From Chimonanthus salicifolius (Eukaryota; Streptophyta; Magnoliopsida; Laurales; Calycanthaceae), in NCBI GenBank assembly GCA_013350335.1, contig CM023537.1, forward strand, positions 10,100,438-10,164,437: a stretch of 64,000 nucleotides of DNA, in the 5' to 3' direction. The translations under genes and the position numbers were made by a program. Below the pieces are notes generated by a model that saw nothing but the letters and a program-made list of their open reading frames with translations, was not told the origin of the DNA and did no database searches. Of this stretch, positions 36,701 to 48,700 are shown in pieces; the stretch's first letter is position 1; each line of letters begins with the position of its first letter.

Positions 36701-39700
36701 ACCTTAGCACCCCCCTTTTTTCTTGAGGCCTTTCCTGCAGCACTGTAGCATTCCAGCTACAGTGCCGCAACCCCTTTTTCCTCGTCTCTCTCCTCTCCCC
36801 CCTTCGCTACAGCAAAACCCTAGCCAAACCCGCTGTCGCTGCCGCCGTCGCCGTCGCCGTCGCCGCCGCTGCCTTGCTTCTCTCACTCTCTCGGCTTCCC
36901 CTTCTTCTTCTTCTTCTTCTTCCCTCAACCTCTACAACACTTGGCCGCTGCACCAGCCGATCCCCGTCAGCCCTTGCGGCCCCGACCGTCAAAATCCCCC
37001 TCATTCTCGTCGTTCTCTCGTCGATTCTAGGTACCCCCCTTTTCTTCCTTCTTTCCCCTTTTCTCCTCTCTCGATTTTCCCTTGATTTTTCCAGTTTTCC
37101 TCGATTTTCCTCGGATTTTCATGGTTTTCCCCTATCTTTTCCCCCCTATTTTGACTCAGTAGAGTGACTGAGTCGACTCACCTAGTTCCGAGTCGTTTCG
37201 GTTGGGCTTTGGGTTGACCTAGCCCTTGGACTTAGAGTGGGACCCATTTGCTCAGCCCACTGACCCAAACCCGACCCAGTCAAGCCCAGAGTTGGTTCGG
37301 CCCAGCCAGCTCAGGTCTGGCCCATTTCTAGCGAGCCCAGCTTATCGGCCCGGCCCTTTTCGGGCCTGGCCCAGTTCGGCCCGTTTCTGGCCCGACCCGG
37401 TTAGGTCCGTTTTGGACCCAGCCCAGTTTTAGGCCCTTTTTCAGCTCGTTTTCTTTTTAACATGTTTTACTTTATTTACTGATTCACCCTTCCTTGTTTG
37501 AACAGTTTGAGTTCCTTCAAACCCTTCAAGCCGCTTGCTCGCTTTAGATTTTTGACTCTGCACACACGGTGAGGGAACTTATCACTGTTAGCATGTCCTC
37601 CCCTTCTACCCTTCTCCCTCTTCCAACTCCTCCAGATCTCCATCCTCCGGCCCACATCCTTCCCCTTTCTCCTCCTAAATTCCCTCTGAATCACGCTCCC
37701 ACCAATCTTTCTTCCTCCTCTCAGATTAGTTGGAAGGAAAGGAAGAAAAAGTTCTTTTCTCTGTTCATTTCCAACATCCCTGAACAGTTTTCTAAGCTTG
37801 ATATTTTTTCCCTGTTTAGCAAATCTGGAAATATTGTGGACAGCTTCATTCCTCTGGCCAATGCTTCAAAAGCCAACCGTGGATTTGCTTTCGTTCGTTT
37901 CATCTCTGAAGTGGAAGCTTTGAGAGGGATCATTGACATCAATGGTAGGCTTTTCAAAGGGAAGAAGTTGGCAGTTCAGTTGGCGAAACCTCCTAGGGGG
38001 CTGTCCAAGAATTCTCAACTTATTCTGCCTCCTCCTCCTCGGTCCTCTCCTCCCTCAGTTTCTCGCGATCTTGGGCAACCTTCTGCTGCCCAGGTTGTGG
38101 CTGGTTTAGTCTGGACCGTGATATCTGATAAAGGAAAATCGATAATTCTCAGTAGCAACGCTGTCAATCAGAAAACTGAGGTTTTAAAACGATGCCTGGT
38201 TGCCTCTTGTCCTTCTTCTGGTGTGACCCCATCAAGAATTCAGTCCTGGATTGAAGATTGGGGATGCCTTGGCAAAGTTTCTGTGAGCAGAATTGACTCC
38301 CAGCTTGTCCTTCTTTCCTTTGAGGTGGCTGAAGAAGCAGCCAGATTACTCCATGAGCTACCTATCTTGCATGATGCTCCTTTTTCCAACCTGTGCTTTT
38401 GGTCTAAAGATTGGGACACAAAGAGTTGTTGGGTTCGGATCACAGGCATTCCCCTCCGTGCTTGGTTTCCTGAAGCCATCCGGGCTATTGGGGAGTTTCT
38501 CGGTACAGTTATTGAAGTCGACCCATGCACTCTGGCTGGCAGTGATTTCAGGTGTGCAAGGTACAGAGTCTCTTGGTCACCGACGATCGAACAGATCAAA
38601 AGGATCCCTCTCAAAGTGGGAGATTGCTGGATGGAGCTGGGAGTAGAGATTGAAGGTGGATCACCCTATCTTGAACCCCCTCTGAATGCTCCGACGACCT
38701 CTGTTGTCGTTCCCGCTGCTCCACTACTTCCGGTGACGAGTCTGAGTGCTGCTGATGGTCAAAGTTTCTCCATGCCTCTCGCCACGTGGAAGAATCATGG
38801 CCGTCAATCCTCTGTGCAGTTGCCGTCCTCTGGGCCAATCACTGTTCAGCAGGTATTCCAGCCGTCCCCTCATCTCGAGCACGTCTCCCCACTGAATTCT
38901 CCACTGGAACACGCCTCCTTGCACCAACTTTCTGACTTGCCCTTGCATCAGCTAAACCCTCAACCAACCTCCTGCTCAAAGCGTGCTCCTGCTGCAACCA
39001 ACTCTGCTGGCCCACCTGTACAAGGTATTAGTGGAGAACCCATTATAACTGATAACCCTCCCTATTACCCCTCTTCTAGCCAAACTTCTCCCCCTGTTTG
39101 TGCCAATGGGAGTGGGCCGGGTCCCTTTTCTGGACCTGGGCCTGTTTTAGCTTTTTTGGGCTCGAGCAATCAAGTTCAGGACCTGGCCAAAAACAACATG
39201 TGCCAGACCCAGCCTCCCACCTCTTTCTCTTCGACCCATTCCCAACCCTCTTACCCCAATGGATCTTGCCCAACCCTTATTGACCCAGCCTCTAAACCTG
39301 TTTTTTCTTCCTCCACAAACCCAGTTGTTTCGTTGCAGGACTTTCCCTTAGTCCATCTCATCCAACCTTCCTCCAATCTTGATCCACCTCCATCCCCTTT
39401 GAGGCCAGCTTCTCCTTCTTCACAGACCCTCCAACTTTCGCCAACCTTGAGAAAGTCACGACATCAATCGCTGGGACCTGCTGCTATTTCACCTGTTTCA
39501 GACGGACTCTCTTTGACTGTCAGAGCGCTGCTGCTGCCCGAGATAGTCCCTTTGGAGACTCATATTTTGGACTTTAAGGAGATGGCTCAACTTGATCCTC
39601 CCAGCAATTCTTGTCCCGATGAGGTTCATTCTCCCACCCTAGCTCAGCTATCCACTTTGAATGACCATCAAAAGCAATATGAGATCAGTTTGAAAAGAAT

Positions 39701-42700
39701 TTTAGAAGCGGATATCCAGCAGTGCAATGTAAGAATCCCTACTGCCTTGGGAGATCAGCAGGATCAACTTTCACCTGATTGGATCAACGATCGAATGCTA
39801 TTGGTTGGCAAGACACTTGGTCTCATCTTGGATGGGCAGGAAGATAAATTTCTTTCGTTCCTTGCCGCTTTCAAGAATCATCCCCCCTCAAGCTCCAGCA
39901 AAAAAGATAAGACTGCTAGAGAACTTCACCGTCTAAGTTCCTCTGTCAACTACAATCGTAGGAAAAAGGTTTCACTGGGTGATGTGTCAGCTGAAGCCAC
40001 CTCCAACCGGGTTAGCCTTTCGGTTTCCCCATGAAGATCCTTTCTTGGAATGTTAGGGGTCTTGGAGATCCAAGGAAGCGAGCTACGCTGAAAAACTTCA
40101 TCATGTCAATTAAACCAACCATTTTTTGTCTTCAAGAGTCTAAATTGGAAGAACCGTCAGATTCAATCATCCGGTCTTGTGGCTGTGGCAGCCGTTTTCA
40201 GTGGGCTGCTAAACCTTCTGCTGGGGCCTCTGGAGGCATTATCATTTGTTGGGATTCTAGTATCTTCACCATGCTGGACTCTTTCATTGGTGAGTTCTCT
40301 CTTTCAGTTTTATTCCAAGATCGTGTCTCCGGATTGACTTGGACTTTAACCTGTGTCTATGGACCTTGTGATGATGCTAGAAAGATTGGGTTTCTTAACG
40401 AGATTGATTCTCTCAATGGTCGGTGGAGCAATCGTTGGTGTATTTGTGGGGATTTCAATCTCATCAGATGTCCCCATGAGAAGACTGGAGTGACCAGACT
40501 CACACCCATTATGAGCCGATTCTCTGATTGCATCTCCTCCCTTGACCTAGTGGACTTGCCAATTTCTGGTGCGGAATTTACCTGGTCCAATAGGCAAGAG
40601 AGGCCTATTCTATCTCGGATTGACAGGTTCTTGGTTTCGACCGAGTGGATGGATTTGTTCCCTGACTCGCACCTCTCTGCCTGCCCTCGTCCCTTCTCTG
40701 ATCATTGGCCTTTGATTCTCGACACCTTTGATGATTCTTGGGGACCTTCTCCATTCAAGTTTGACCTTTGTTGGACTAAGGAAATCGGGTTCAAGGATCT
40801 CATTGTAAATTGGTGGAACGAATTCACTCCCTCCGGCAACCGATCCTTCATCCTTCATCGCAAATTGAAATTGTTGAAGTCCAAGCTGAAGAGTTGGAGT
40901 GTATCTACCTATGGGTCCTTTTCGGAATCTCTTTCGTCTCTTCTTAATGGCATTGAGGTTATTGATCTTAGCGAGCAGGATGGGTCCATTTCTGAGGATG
41001 ACTTGATTCTTCGTCACAACCTACAGGATCAGTATCGCTCTAAGTGCATTCAGGAGGAGATCAAGTGGCGACAGAGGTCAAGAGAAAAGTGGATCAAGGA
41101 AGGGGATAAAAATACCAAGTTCTTCCATGCCATGGCTTCTGCTCACAGAAGAATTAATAGAATCAGATCCCTTTCAGTTGATGGTTCGAATGTGACGGAT
41201 AAGGAGGAGATCATTGCCACCATTCTCAATCACTTCAATCAGTTGTATTCTGCCAATCCGGTTGACAGATTGCCGATCTCTGGGCTTCCTTTTAAGTCCA
41301 TCTCTCCTTCAGAGGCGTCCTCTTTAGAGCGTCCTTTCTCTGTGGATGAAATTCGGAAGGCTGTTTGGGACCTGGGTGAGGATAAGGCCCCTGGACCTGA
41401 CGGTTTTCCCATTGCTTTCTTTAAGATCTTTTGGGACATCGTGAAATTTGACCTCATTGCTTTCATTGAGGAATTCCACCAAAGAGGCCAAATTTCAAAG
41501 GAAATTGGGGCAACTTTTCTTGTCTTGGTGCCTAAGAAAGACGGTGCTTCTACTCTTTCGGACTTCCGGCCAATCAGTCTTCTTGGTAGCCCGTACAAGA
41601 TTTTGTCCAAGATTATTGCGAACAGATTAAAGCACTTCCTTCACAAGATTATTTCTCCCTACCAGTCTGCTGCTGTTGAGGGCCGGCAAATTATGGACGC
41701 GGTCATTACTGCGCATGAGTGTATTAACTCCCAGCACAAGTCTCGACAGAAAAAAATTATTTGTAAACTTGACTTGGAAAAAGCGTATGATATGGTGGAT
41801 TGGCACTTCCTTCATTTTGTTCTTTCAAGCATGGGCTTCACTCGAAGATGGTGTTTATGGATTCATGAGTGCATGTCCTCCGCCCACTTCTCTATCCTCA
41901 TCAATGGATCTCCTAAAGGTTTTTTCAAGAGCTCGCGGGGAATTCGTCAGGGTGACCCTCTCTCTCCTGCCCTTTTCATCATGGTTGCTGAGACTCTTAG
42001 CCTTCTGCTTGCCAAAGCGGCTGACTTCTCCCTGATTCATGGCTTCAGAACTGATTCTTCTTTGCTTCAGATTAATCACTTACAGTTTGTGGATGGTACT
42101 ATTATTTTTTGTGAAGCTAATGTGGAGTCCGCTATGAACCTTCGCTCTCTGCTCAGATGGTTTGAACTGTCATCCTCCCTCCGCATCAACTATCAAAAAA
42201 GTGAAACCTTTGGTATCAATTTGACTGATAATGAGCTCGGTTCCCTTTCAGCGATTTTGGGTTGTGTTTCATCTTCTCTTCCTTCCACTTATCTGGGGCT
42301 TCCTCTTTGCATTGGGTCTCCTGGCTTGTACCAATGGGAGTCCATCATTCATAAGTTCAGTAAGCGTCTTGCATCGTGGAAAGGAAAATATTTGTCTTTT
42401 GGTGGCAGGGTCACTCTCCTCAAGGCAGTTCTTGCAGCTCTCCCTATCTATTTCCTTTCCGCCTTCAGATGTCCAAGTAAAGTTATCAAGTCGTTGGAGA
42501 AAATCATGAGGAACTTCCTTTGGGGTGATCAAGAGGATAGAAGAAAATACCATTTAGTGAAGTGGGAGCAAGTTTGTCTTCCAGTTAGTGCGGGGGGTCT
42601 TGGAGTGCGGCCTATTAAGGAGGTTAATGTCGCTTTGCTGTCTAAGTGGCTTTGGCGGCTTGGGACTGAGGGTGATTTTCCTTGGAAGAACATCCTTATC

Positions 42701-45700
42701 CAAAAATATGGTGTGGGTAATCTGGGTTGGGACGTTCATCCTTCCCCTCGCAGTGCTTCTGGTATGTGGAGAGCTATTGCTAGCTGTGTTGACAAATTTA
42801 AAGACGGAATCAGATTTAAGGTGGGGCGTGGCAATAGGGTTAAGTTTTGGACTGATCCTTGGTGTAACAACTCTACTTTGGCTGTTCAGTTTCCATCGAT
42901 TTATCGTCTCTCCCATCTGTTGACTGGGACCGTGTCTGATTTTTACTCCATCCACAATGGCCAGACCGTTTGGGATCTTCACATCCAGAGCAATCTTTCG
43001 GACCTTGAGTTTGATGAGATTTCCGAGCTTCTCCACTTGATCTCCTCTTATCGGATTCGATGCTCTACTGCGGACAGTCTCCTTTGGGTGTACGACACGA
43101 GTGGTTGTTTTTCTGTCAAATCTTTTTTCATTGGCAACAATCAAGAGGCTCGGCCTGTCGCTGTCAACCCAAATATTTGGGTCTCCAAAGCTCCACCTAG
43201 GGTCATTTGCTTCTTATGGACAGCTGGCCTGGGGAAAATTTTGACTCAAGACAACTTGCGCAATAGAGGAAAAATCATTGTCAGTGCTTGCCCTCTCTGC
43301 CTTCGGGCTTCTGAAGAGACAAGCCACCTTCTTCTCCATTGCCCTTTTTCTTCTGCAGTTTGGAACTCTGTGTTAGATAAGTTTGGCGTGTTTTGGGTTA
43401 TGCCTTCTTCTGTGGCCGAGCTATCTTATGCTTGGGACATATCTTTGATCTCCACAAAATGCTCCTCTTTATGGCGTCTCTCCTTCTTCGCCACTGTGTG
43501 GAGTTTATGGTGGGAACGCAACAATAGAATCTTTAAAGATCGTGCTGAGCCGAGTGATGCAGTTTCGAGAAGAATTTTTTCCATGTGCGCCTCTTAGGCT
43601 TCTCGTCTTGCTGAATTCAGGAACATCTCTGCGAATGACATCCTCCGTGCTTGGAAAGAATGTATTGAATTAGCATAGTTTTATCTTTGTCAGTGATTGG
43701 TTGTCTCGGGTGTGTATTTTTTATTTGCCGTGGAATTTTTTCCATCCCTTTGTATTTGCACTTCTGGTGCCTTTCTCTTTCTTAATATATTAACCTTTCA
43801 AAAAAAAAACCTTGGACATGAAGTGACTCGAGTAGGGCCCTTTGTTTATTAAGCCACTCGGTAAGCGAACTGTTGAATGAATCTGTGGCGAGGGATCTAT
43901 TCGAGTGCCCTCATGTCAGTTATATGCGATTAAATGGAAGGTTTTGATCGGACAAATGAATATTGAACATGATACTTGAAAGTTATTGATAACATGTGTA
44001 TTTAGCTATAACATATGAATGATTTTATGATGAGAATAAAACATGCGTTGGATGTTGAACATGATGTTAGAAACTTAATGATAACATGTTGTCCATTTAA
44101 TTATAACATATGAATGCATTTACGCTGAAAGTGAGATATGTGTCTGGATTTTTGGATGTGATGCTTGAGCCAGGTTGACAACATGACGCGTGCTATTTGT
44201 AATATGTAAATGAGATCATGATGAGCATGTGGATTTGTGTTTTGAGATTTTATTATATACTTATGTTGTTATATATAATCGTAATATCATGCGTATGCAT
44301 GGGGGGTAACCCACAACGGACAACACGCCGTTGGGTGTTGAGATGGAGGAACTGTTGACATGTGCATATATTTATGATGATGTGAGGAGTTTGATTATTA
44401 GGAGGACTTCCCCATTACGCCTCGGCGGTCGAGACCCCCATAGGGAGATGCGGGTTTCCCCGTTGCGTTCCGGCTGTTGAGGTGTCTGCCCTTGAGATTG
44501 GCTTCCCCGTTATGCTCCGGCGGTCGAGACCCCCCTAGGGAGATGCGGGTTTCCCCGTTGCATTCCGGCGGTCGAGGCGGTTGTGTATCATACGGTCTCC
44601 CGTTTATTTTGGTAGGGAGATCGGGGTTGTTGGAGGACAGTTGTTAGTTATGGAGATTATGCCTCTGATTGGTCGGTGGGACCATTGGTTAATTGTGTAG
44701 TTGAGTACTCTCATACATAGACATGCATTCTATTATGATGTCCATTATTTTTCAATATGTGATATATATATATATATATATTGTCGTTGAGGTATGATAT
44801 GGTTATTTCCTTTATTGGACTAGTTAGTTCACCTCTTACTCTCCAGGAGTTTGTTGGAGGACCCAATGTGAGCCACCGAGATGACGTCGTGGACTAGTCG
44901 GTGGATTATTGGTTGGTGGTGCAGTTGGATCCCATACATATGAACACCCCTTTTATTATGATATTTTTGCATTCATGCATATGATAACTACTTATATTGT
45001 TGACATGTGATATGCATTATCCCTTCAATAGGCTGGTTAGCTCACCCCTTACCTTTCAGGTACCCGATTGCAAAGGGACTAGGCAGGGCCCTTGAGTAGG
45101 CGCCCGTAGAGGAGCAGTGGTTAGACATTTTATAATTACGTTGTTCTTAGTTGAGAGACCTTGTTTTATGTGACCCCTCTTTGGATGTTGTTTGATTTCG
45201 GATGATGTATAACTGTGTTCGAATAGTCTATGATTGTTTCATGTTATGTTGGTATGTTGAACCTTATTGCCAGTTTTTGAGCGGGAGGTAATTGCCCCGT
45301 TTAAAAAAAAATAAAAAATACCCGTTACCTATTCCTTTGTGATGTTTTGAGATATTTCGGAGATAACGTGCCCGTAGCGGGACGGGACGTTACAGAACGT
45401 GTCCATTGTCATGCCCTTGAAGGATTATTTGGAGGACGTGTGGTAGCTTAAAATAAAATCACAATTGAAATGTTAGAAAAGAAAATTTAGGTAGAAGGAT
45501 CATGTTGGTCAAGTTCGAAATGATCGAAGATGGTTCTAGTTGGATGGTAAAAGAAGCTTAAAGGCCAACTAAAAGTGAACCATCAATATGTAATGTAAAT
45601 ATATACCTGTTGTCAATAGATATATTATACTCCCTCTGTCCCAAATTAGTTGTCTTATATGGATTTTGAAATTGTCCCAAAATAGTTGTTTGATTTATAT

Positions 45701-48700
45701 TGGAGTAGTATAAAGTGTGTTGAAAATGAATGAGATCACATATAGTGCTAACCTTATATAGAGAGTTCCTTAAAAAAATACAAATCTTTCAAATGAGACA
45801 ACTAAAATGGGACGGAGATGTTATATAAGGATGAAACCTTAATACTTACAATTATATTTTCTTACCAAACTATCTATCATATTTGATTTAGGAAATAGTA
45901 TGACAAAGGAGATGTAATTGAATTTCACTTTTTTTTAGCAGTAACCAAAAAAAAAAAACTTTTATTAAAAAAGAAAACAAGTACACAAGGCGTAAGAGGA
46001 TCAGGCCCAAAAAGAAAGAAAGAACAAGAAAGAAAAAGACAAATAGAAATCAGAAAACAACTAGTCTCCACTAAAATAATATAATCTATCCTCCTGGTAA
46101 CTGGAAAGTGACATAAATCAAACCACCAACACCATTCTTCACGAAGAAATCTGTCACTCCTTTGGCTGAACGGATGATTTGCACAAAGGACACCTCTAGA
46201 CCCGAAACCAATTCTCCATAACTAAAGTGATTAACCTAAATGGAGGGCGCTTCGATCCCCTAGCACATTTGATAGCATTGGACGAATCACTTTCAATCAC
46301 TAATTTTTCTCCACCTAATCCCGCTCTTATGGTCAAGGCTCTCCTAACAATAAGAAGTTCTGCCTCGTTAGAATTCTTAGTCCCCACTGATTCCGTGAAG
46401 ACAACTCGAGTGGAACCCAAATGATCCTTAAGGACGCTCCCTATTCGGGCCGGACCAGGTTTACCCCTTGAGGCTCCATCCACATTGAATTTCAGAGTTT
46501 CACTTGGAGGGGGGGAACAATCAACCCTTTTCTTCCGATTCTGAAAACTAGTTTTCGTACAACCCTCCAAGACTGAAAGAGATCCCTGGCTTTAAGATCT
46601 TTGAATTCCTAGTTGGAACAAAGCCAAACACACAAACTCCATTTCGCTTTTTGCAAGCTCGCTAAACTCCGAAGTCTTACCCTCAAAAATCCGATAGTCC
46701 ACAAGACCGCAACAACAATCGTGATCCAGGCAAGCCTCCTCCTGGAATTAAGATGAGGAAGAACCAAGACCCGCCAAGCCATCCCAAGAGCTAGAACATA
46801 CCCAAGAAACCCCCTTAAGGTTCAAGAAACCACTACACAGCTTCCAAGTCATAAGGAAAATGACTAAGAGATGATCAATAATTTCGTCAGCCAAACCACA
46901 AAGAGCGCAACATGTGTCTCCATCTAGGCTCAACAAACCTCTCCTCCTAAGATACACCCTAGTCAGGACTTTCCTCTTCGCATTGCACCATACAAACATA
47001 TGAACTCTAGGTGGAGCAAGGCTCTTCCAAATTATATTCTAAGATACCAATGAGCCAATTACATTCTGATTCACCACCTCGATCATAGACTTAAACCGAA
47101 AAAATCCCCGATGAGTCTCATAAGTCCCATCCACACCAGCTTGTCGTCTACCTCTAGATCCAATGGAAATTCCCTCAGTTGAGCTTTAAGTTCGTTCAAG
47201 CTGTCGATCTCAAACGTCCTAAGATCTCTCCTAAGATAAAGATGCCAAGAAGAGTCTTGACCCCCGCACAGTAAACATCTTGTACCAAGGCCTGTTTATT
47301 CCTAACTACTCTGAACAGTCTTGGGAACCTCTCTCTCAAGGGTCAATCCCCCAGCCACAAATCCTTCCAAAAGAAGGTATGCTTGCCCTTTCCCACTAAA
47401 AAACGAAGTCTCTCCTTAAATAGATTACAACCTCCATTCTACCCTAACACACCCTCCACCAAGTTAATTGAATTTCACCATCTAAACAATAAGTTTCTAT
47501 TATCGATTTTACATTTTTTTTACCTCCTTTTGCAATATCTTTCTTATGTGTGGCACTAAAGTAGTGCTTTGGGGTTTACTGTAGTAGTTTTTTGTTCAGC
47601 AATTATGTGTTTAAAAAAATGTTCTTCTAAAAGAAAGTCAATGGAGGATTTTTTTTTCTTGAATGATTTAAAATTAATTATTCCGTGTTGAATGGGCATG
47701 GAAGAACAAGTGGCAGGCAGGAATTTGGGAGAAATTAAAGGGAATAAGGAATTAGTGGACCTACTAATGGTGAAATTTTGGCAACTTCAACAGCCAACCA
47801 CTCTTTGCATGAGAAAGAAAATAAGGCTTCAAAAGTTTCAATTCTCAAAAAATACAAATCCCAACCAATCACAAAGTGGTATCCCATCTCCAAGTTATTT
47901 CAAGATGATGAGAAAAAATTATGGAAAACTCATTATAGTTCCCACTTGTGAATTGTAAGTATTACTTTGTTCAGTTTGATTTCAAATGGAGTGGGCTTTA
48001 CAACTATAATACTGAAGTTTTTTTTAAGGTAACTATAATACTGAAGTTGAAGAAACATTATTGACAATAAGTGAAAGAGACAAGCCCTGCACGGGATACC
48101 TCAACTAATAGACACATTGGCTTAGAAACTAAAGGTCCAAGTTTGAGTCCATAGTAACCCAATGTCTGTGGCTTGCATGGGTCTGGGTGCAACCGGAGTT
48201 ATTCCCAATGCCCTCATATTCGGAGAGAGGTGGGGGTCTTGGAGTTCTCCATCATAAAAAAAAAAAAGTGAAATAGACACAAATTTCAATAAAATGGAAA
48301 AACATGGTTCAATTCACTCTTTGAAGGGTAACAAGTGTACAAAAGAAAGGCTGGCATCACATTTTTCAATAACATGTGTCCCAGTCACTAATCCATCTTT
48401 AGACTTGCATAAACGAATAACATTCAAGCAGATTCCAAGCAAGCTCGTGGTAAATTTTTGGAATTTTTTTAGTCTTTGATTTGCCGAACTTCAACAAGTA
48501 CAGAATAGTAAATTTAGAAGAATAATAAGTTGCATAATATACATACCGTCCTGGATGAAAATTTTCCACTCCAAGATCCTCATCCCAAAGGAAAATATAT
48601 TTGTATTCAGCAACAATATCAGGATGCAAGAAACGCTTGGCAAACCACCTAATATCATCAATTAAGTTACATATAGGTGCAGGATAACAACTCAAACTCA

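Larger units (their letters stand above)
37223..43826 (+). mobile_element. L1-type LINE, near full length
   Basis: It carries ORF1 (37593-40034) and ORF2 (40031-43597), a 3' untranslated tail and an A-run at 43800-43809. After the A-run comes CCTTGGACATGAAGTG (43811-43826), which resembles CCTTGGACTTAGAGTG at 37223-37238 at 13 of 16 positions and may be the target duplication. If not, the 5' end lies closer to ORF1, after the GGCCC-rich stretch. The element is intact in length but its reverse transcriptase looks disabled. Confidence 0.8.
36396..45394 (+). mobile_element. Candidate solo LTR interrupted by a LINE
   Basis: The outer segments (36396 to about 37222, and about 43827-45394) appear to be one repeat. 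It starts TGTGATGACCCGCTCCGAG and ends CGGGACGGGACGTTACA, so it has TG...CA ends like a long plant gypsy LTR. The left part is rich in CCG and GGCCC. The right part contains tandem repeats and no gag or pol. Without the LINE it would be about 2.4 kb. Flanking 5-mers are GACAG and GAACG, not a clean target duplication. The class is inferred and the ends are provisional. Confidence 0.45.
45929..47464 (-). mobile_element. 5'-truncated LINE, minus strand, 14-bp target duplication
   Basis: TAATTGAATTTCAC is repeated exactly at 45915-45928 and 47465-47478, bounding this insert. On the minus strand it ends in an A-run next to the left copy, as a target-primed insertion should. Inside are a zf-RVT remnant (46748-46999) and an RNase H remnant (46196-46570). 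The reading frame is broken between them. It carries RNase H, so it is a different LINE lineage from the element at 37-44 kb, which shows none. Confidence 0.85.

Noticed and set aside
36704..37167. Frames rich in Arg or Pro/Ser/Leu on both strands
   Set aside because: They come from CCG and CTT simple repeats; no domain, and all six frames look alike.
37569..37592. LINE ORF1 start at 37569
   Set aside because: That codon is GTG; the first ATG in frame is 37593.
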